Shown piece after piece: positions 34,390 to 36,880 of a stretch of 36,880 nucleotides of DNA. Under the pieces are notes generated by a model, which saw nothing but the letters and a program-made list of their open reading frames with translations, searched no databases and had not been told where the DNA came from. Where the stretch lies: positions 1 through 36,880 of the forward strand of contig CAMAFX010000019.1 in the NCBI GenBank assembly GCA_945833925.1, given 5' to 3'. The position numbers and the translations under genes are program-made. Source of the stretch: an uncultured Prevotellaceae bacterium (lineage in GTDB: Bacteria > Bacteroidota > Bacteroidia > Bacteroidales > Bacteroidaceae). Numbering within the stretch: the stretch's first letter is position 1; each line of letters opens with the position of its first letter.

Positions 34390-34432
34390 TGCGTTGTTAT
34401 TTGTGTGATTTTGTATTATTCGAAATTTGATG

Positions 34433-34440
34433 CAAAATTA
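34433..34440 (-). promoter_or_regulatory. -7 element for fabD
   Basis: TAATTTTG on the minus strand, about 44 bases upstream of the fabD ATG at 34389, fits the TAnnTTTG consensus. The surrounding 34390-34516 stretch is AT-rich and otherwise featureless. Confidence 0.5.
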
Positions 34441-34516
34441 CAACATTTACTTCACAATTTAGTAATACATTTGTTCATTATGTATTTTTGGCAATAATTT
34501 ATTGATTTATCTCAAT

Positions 34517-35143
34517 TCAGAGAATGACTGTGAGTACAACTGCCCAGTGTGAGATGGCTCCCAACAGGACGAACACGTGCCAGATGGTGTGGAAGTGTGG
34601 TTTTTCGTCGTGTGCGAAGAAGTAGGTGCCCGATGTGTACATTATTCCTTCTGCTACCAGGAAGACCAGCGACAGGGTCGACAGCTTGGCTATGACGGTC
34701 GGGAAAACGAGCAGTACGCTCCATCCCATAATAAGGTAGATGGCAAGCGAAAGCCTTGGACTCTTGCCAAGAGCGAATATCTTGACGACTGTGCCTATCA
34801 GGGCTACTGTCCACAGTCCGCCGAACACCATCCATCCCAACCATCCTCCTATCACGCCTACGCATATGGGTGTGTACGAGCACGCTATCATAACGTATAT
34901 ACTTATATGGTCGCACTTGCGCAGGATGCTCTTCGCCATTCCGGGATGAACCCAGTGGTAGATGGTGCTCGAAAGAAACATCAGGAACATGCCTGCTATG
35001 AAGAATATCACGCCGAAAGCCATTTCCCATCCGGCGCTCATGGCAGGCCATACCATCCATATCGATGACAGGGCGAAGACTGCACCGCCAAGGTGTGTCC
35101 ATGTGTTGCCCAATTCTTCTTTGAGTGGATACAGAAGACTCAT
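34517..35143 (-). CDS. Hemolysin III / PAQR-family membrane protein
   Basis: The protein has seven hydrophobic segments and the PAQR/hemolysin III signature residues: ELGNTWTHLGGAVFAL near the N-terminus, LMFLSSTIYHW, KCDHISIYVMIACSYTP, GTYFFAHDEKPHFHTIWHVFVLLGA with the conserved zinc-binding histidines at the C-terminus. Bacterial members sit in the inner membrane and are variously linked to membrane homeostasis; hemolysis is not established in general. The start at 35143 (MSLLYPLKEELG) fits the family and gives 208 residues; the frame extends to 35206 but those residues lie in the decayed upstream gene. It is separated by about 40 bases from the truncated AMP-binding gene, whose promoter may drive it. 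Confidence 0.9.
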   Translation of the reverse strand: MSLLYPLKEELGNTWTHLGGAVFALSSIWMVWPAMSAGWEMAFGVIFFIAGMFLMFLSSTIYHWVHPGMAKSILRKCDHISIYVMIACSYTPICVGVIGGWLGWMVFGGLWTVALIGTVVKIFALGKSPRLSLAIYLIMGWSVLLVFPTVIAKLSTLSLVFLVAEGIMYTSGTYFFAHDEKPHFHTIWHVFVLLGAISHWAVVLTVIL

Positions 35144-35183
35144 GTTGCTTGTGTTTATGCTTTTTTTGAATTGTCCAGGGCTT

Positions 35184-35336
35184 CCATCCCACGCTGTTTT
35201 CCGCAAAGATGATGGTCTTTGTCTCCCTGCCGACGGGCGACTGCTTTGAGAAGACGTTTACGTGTTGCAGCAGTTCCGAGTACGTGATGTTCTGCTCGCC
35301 AGCAATGATGGCGATGCGATTGGAGTCTGTTATCAT
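35184..35336 (-). pseudogene. Truncated AMP-binding (acyl-CoA synthetase-like) gene, N-terminus only
   Basis: From the ATG at 35336 the minus strand encodes MITDSNRIAIIAGEQNITYS followed by ELLQHVNVFSKQ and TKTIIFAENSVGW. This matches the start of AMP-dependent synthetases (a NITYSELL segment, then an IIFAENS...W block preceding the adenylate-binding core). Recognisable similarity stops at about residue 51; the continuing frame reads into an overlapping, out-of-frame part of the hemolysin III gene and has no synthetase features. The ATP/AMP motif, PKG block and everything beyond are missing, so the enzyme cannot be functional. A promoter (35365-35372) remains in front. The likely explanation is a deletion that joined this 5' end to the hemolysin III gene. 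Confidence 0.65.
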
Positions 35337-35364
35337 AATACAATATTCGAATGTTTTGACTCTG

Positions 35365-35372
35365 CAAAATTA
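35365..35372 (-). promoter_or_regulatory. -7 element upstream of the truncated synthetase/hemolysin III unit
   Basis: TAATTTTG on the minus strand fits TAnnTTTG, about 29 bases before the ATG at 35336. There is no TTTG at -33, consistent with an activator-dependent promoter; possible activator sites lie just upstream at 35402-35471. Confidence 0.5.
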
Positions 35373-35401
35373 TGTCAAAAAAGTCGATAAGTATTATAAA
35401 A

Positions 35402-35471
35402 TCCTATCAAGAATGGTAAAACGATGGCATATTGGTATATTTTGTCCTATTGCAATGTTATAAAGTCCTAT
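35402..35471 (-). promoter_or_regulatory. Three helically phased TCCTAT motifs (possible AraC-type sites)
   Basis: TCCTAT occurs at 35402-35407, 35445-35450 and 35466-35471, each preceded by an AT-rich TATA/TTTT stretch and followed by a nearby AAT. Two copies share the longer TTATAAA-R-TCCTATC. Starts are 43 and 21 bases apart, close to four and two turns of B-DNA. The last copy overlaps the end of the AraC gene. Confidence 0.45.
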
Positions 35472-36307
35472 CCAATCAGTCGCTGTCTGTACTCTTGTGG
35501 CGTGAAGCCTATGTTCTTCTTGAATATCCTGATGAAGTAGGAAACATCGCTTATGCCGATGGCACGGGAAACTTGCCGGATGGAAATCTCTGAACCCAAC
35601 AGAAGGCTCTGCGCATATTGTATCTTTTTGCGGATGACGTATTGCAGAGGCGTCATTCCAAGATTCTCCCTGAACATACGTATAAGGTATGACTTTGTCA
35701 GGCATGCCTTGTCGGCAAGGTCGTCGACAGAGATGGCACGCGAGATGTTGTCATTGATAAAGTCGAGTACGCGTATGATGCGTTCGTCGCTGGCGATGTG
35801 CTTCTGTATGGCGTGTTTTACAAAGTATGAAACGAGTATCTCCGCCAGTCCGTGCAGTTGCAGTCTCTCGTGCCATTGCATCTCCACGAATGCCTTGGCG
35901 TAGTCTCTGTAAGCCTGATGGTTGAGGAATGCTTCGGCGTTGCGCGAGGGCAGGGCAAGTTGTGGGTAGAGAGTGCAGTAGTTCTCGAAGAGCAGTTGTG
36001 CGGCTTCGTTCGCCTGCACTTCATAGGGGAAGTCGTAAGTGTCGAACACTCCCGAACCGCCCTTGCTCTGGTACACAAAGAGATAGTAGAACTCGAATCC
36101 CGGGTCGCACTCGTAGGCGTGGGGTGTGTAGCTTGGCAGCAGATACATGTGTCCCGGGCTGAGCACAATGTCCTCCCTCTCCAGATGCATCACGGCTCTT
36201 CCCTGCTTCACGTAGAACAGTCTGACGAACGGCGAGGATATGTCCTCGTTCGTCCATCTGTGCACCGTCTGTGCATGTCCCAGATTCAGTACAATAAAAT
36301 CGTCCAT
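35468..36307 (-). CDS. AraC family transcriptional regulator
   Basis: The 279-residue protein has an N-terminal cupin-like sensor region (VRLFYVKQGRAVMHLEREDI, then VLSPGHMYLLPSYTPHAYEC). The C-terminal AraC domain contains two helix-turn-helix motifs: ISVDDLADKACLTKSYLIRM and ISIRQVSRAIGISDVSYFIR, followed by FKKNIGFTPQEYRQRL. It should bind a small ligand, often a sugar, and activate neighbouring genes. Downstream on the same strand are the truncated synthetase and hemolysin III genes; the intergenic TCCTAT repeats are plausible binding sites. Its own promoter is at 36355-36388 and overlaps a palindrome, which suggests autoregulation. Confidence 0.95.
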   Translation of the reverse strand: MDDFIVLNLGHAQTVHRWTNEDISSPFVRLFYVKQGRAVMHLEREDIVLSPGHMYLLPSYTPHAYECDPGFEFYYLFVYQSKGGSGVFDTYDFPYEVQANEAAQLLFENYCTLYPQLALPSRNAEAFLNHQAYRDYAKAFVEMQWHERLQLHGLAEILVSYFVKHAIQKHIASDERIIRVLDFINDNISRAISVDDLADKACLTKSYLIRMFRENLGMTPLQYVIRKKIQYAQSLLLGSEISIRQVSRAIGISDVSYFIRIFKKNIGFTPQEYRQRLIG

Positions 36308-36354
36308 ATTCCCAAAAGTGTTACTCTTAGCAGTTAACTATGCATTACTCTTTG

Positions 36355-36388
36355 CAAAGATACAAAAATCTATGACATTGGCATCAAA
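36355..36388 (-). promoter_or_regulatory. Promoter for the AraC regulator
   Basis: TATCTTTG on the minus strand (36355-36362) with TTTG at 36385-36388 (22 bases between). The ATG is at 36307, leaving a leader of about 40 bases. Confidence 0.6.
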
Positions 36389-36400
36389 TCGTCAGATTTG
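36385..36400. promoter_or_regulatory. 16-bp palindrome over the AraC -33 element
   Basis: CAAATC-GTCA-GATTTG (36385-36400) is a perfect 6-bp dyad with a 4-base centre. Its left arm is the TTTG -33 element of the AraC promoter, so a bound protein would control that promoter. Confidence 0.4.
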
Positions 36401-36461
36401 TTCGAAATGATTTGCTACTATACCTATTTAAACTGTCGTTTTGACGTTTTGACGGAATGTC

Positions 36462-36500
36462 AAAAAAAGAGAGGACACCTCGTTGCGTGGTGTCCTCTCT
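36462..36500 (-). terminator. Intrinsic terminator after the smalltalk gene
   Basis: A 12-bp perfect stem, AGAGAGGACACC (36468-36479) with GGTGTCCTCTCT (36489-36500) and a 9-base loop, is followed on the minus strand by seven T. It lies 37 bases past the small-protein stop codon. Confidence 0.9.
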
Positions 36501-36536
36501 CTCTTTCGGTTGATTGGTGAGTGGAATGCCTGCTGC

Positions 36537-36665
36537 TTAGCCTATGAGAGGCTGGATGGCGTGGGTGGCTGCGGAAACACCCAACGAACCGGAAAGTGCA
36601 GCAATGATTGCAGTAAAGAGTTTCCAAAGAAAACTAACCATCTGTTTGCGACGTTCATCGGTCAT
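36537..36665 (-). CDS. Smalltalk protein (42 aa)
   Basis: This short gene encodes MTDERRKQMVSFLWKLFTAI followed by IAALSGSLGVSAATHAIQPL and ends IG-stop. The pattern is a short charged N-terminus, one hydrophobic helix (about residues 10-32) and an LGV(T/S) motif, which matches the Bacteroidetes small-protein family annotated as smalltalk. The function is not known. It lies just downstream of an HU-like gene on the same strand, the usual neighbour of this family, and is followed by a strong terminator, supporting that it is a real expressed gene. The family assignment is from memory of the layout. Confidence 0.75.
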   Translation of the reverse strand: MTDERRKQMVSFLWKLFTAIIAALSGSLGVSAATHAIQPLIG

Positions 36666-36711
36666 GGCTGTGGAAATTTAAAAGTTAAAAAATGAGGTTT
36701 TTGAGGAAAAC

Positions 36712-36741
36712 CAACCCTCGCCCACTAAGGGGGAGGGTTGT
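36712..36741 (-). other. Hairpin between HU-like and smalltalk genes
   Basis: CAACCCTC and GAGGGTTG, together with inner CCC/GGG pairing, can form a GC-rich hairpin between the two genes. Without a clear T-tract it may partially attenuate or stabilise the upstream message. Confidence 0.35.
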
Positions 36742-36759
36742 GTGTTAGGGGAGGGGGCT

Positions 36760-36880
36760 TTAGTCAACTGCCTGGTCACCGCCGCTGCCGCTGCCGCCTG
36801 GCTTTGTGCCGCCGCCGCCGTCAGTGCTGCCTTCCGCACGCATGGTCTGCTTCTCCTTGAGGCGTGCCTGACGAGCCTCG
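36760..36880 (-). CDS. HU-family DNA-binding protein, C-terminal part (runs off window)
   Basis: Only the last 39 codons are present, encoding EARQARLRKEKQTMRAEGST followed by a Gly-rich tail DGGGGTKPGGSGSGGDQAVD. A basic helix ending in a low-complexity Gly/Ser tail is typical of the Bacteroidetes HU-like proteins that precede smalltalk genes. The DNA-binding fold itself lies outside the window, so the call depends on the tail and on the neighbour. It is read on the minus strand and probably shares a transcript with smalltalk. Confidence 0.65.
   Translation of the reverse strand, partial: EARQARLKEKQTMRAEGSTDGGGGTKPGGSGSGGDQAVD

Noticed and set aside
34512..35183. Continuation of the truncated synthetase frame through the hemolysin III gene
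   Set aside because: Out of frame with the seven-helix protein, compositionally random (many Arg/His/Cys) and without synthetase motifs; kept only as a note in the truncated-gene entry.

Overview
The window looks like a core chromosomal segment of a Bacteroidales bacterium, most likely Prevotella or a close relative. Three things support this. Many genes are preceded by the Bacteroidetes-type -7 element TAnnTTTG, and several also have a TTG/TTTG element about 20 bases further upstream. There are no strong Shine-Dalgarno sequences. Several proteins belong to families largely confined to this phylum (DUF4923, DUF4301, DUF6057-like, smalltalk). No rRNA, tRNA, CRISPR array, prophage or complete insertion sequence was found.

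Layout: 1-4958 (all minus) holds the 5' part of rpsP, an OPT-family transporter behind a DUF4923 lipoprotein, an RluA-type pseudouridine synthase and a SpoU/TrmH rRNA/tRNA methyltransferase. 5037-7799 (minus) holds glyA with a clear terminator, then the pyrBI aspartate transcarbamoylase pair. 7987-15938 (plus) holds a class A penicillin-binding protein, kdsB, a 14-repeat MORN protein, glgB with a Lys/Ala repeat tail, and a DUF6057-like membrane protein. 15939-16287 is a convergent intergenic region packed with short dyad repeats. 16288-18208 (minus) holds ettA and a small conserved protein, divergent from a cell-wall amidase (18314-19480, plus). 19532-20872 (minus) is a DUF4143 AAA ATPase whose leader carries three repeats at exactly 33-bp spacing. 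The 557-bp gap behind it also holds a 43-bp nested palindrome overlapping a promoter. 21430-28748 (minus) is relA-like synthetase, S9 peptidase, mutS2. 28865-31577 (plus) is DUF4301 and purT, closed by a strong terminator. 31757-34389 (minus) is fabD and a cytoplasmic GH13 amylase. 34517-36307 (minus) is an AraC regulator, a truncated AMP-binding synthetase remnant and a hemolysin III/PAQR protein. 36462-36880 (minus) is the C-terminus of an HU-like protein followed by a 42-aa smalltalk protein and a terminator.

Most genes are housekeeping: translation, one-carbon and nucleotide metabolism (glyA, purT, pyrBI), envelope synthesis (PBP1A, amidase, kdsB, fabD), glycogen/alpha-glucan handling (glgB, GH13) and stringent response. 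The less ordinary material is regulatory or remnant DNA: the 33-bp repeat leader, the 43-bp palindrome, the helically phased TCCTAT motifs next to the AraC gene, the truncated synthetase and the dyad cluster at 16 kb. None of these can be called a new system from sequence alone; the DUF4143 leader repeats are the best candidate for something undescribed.
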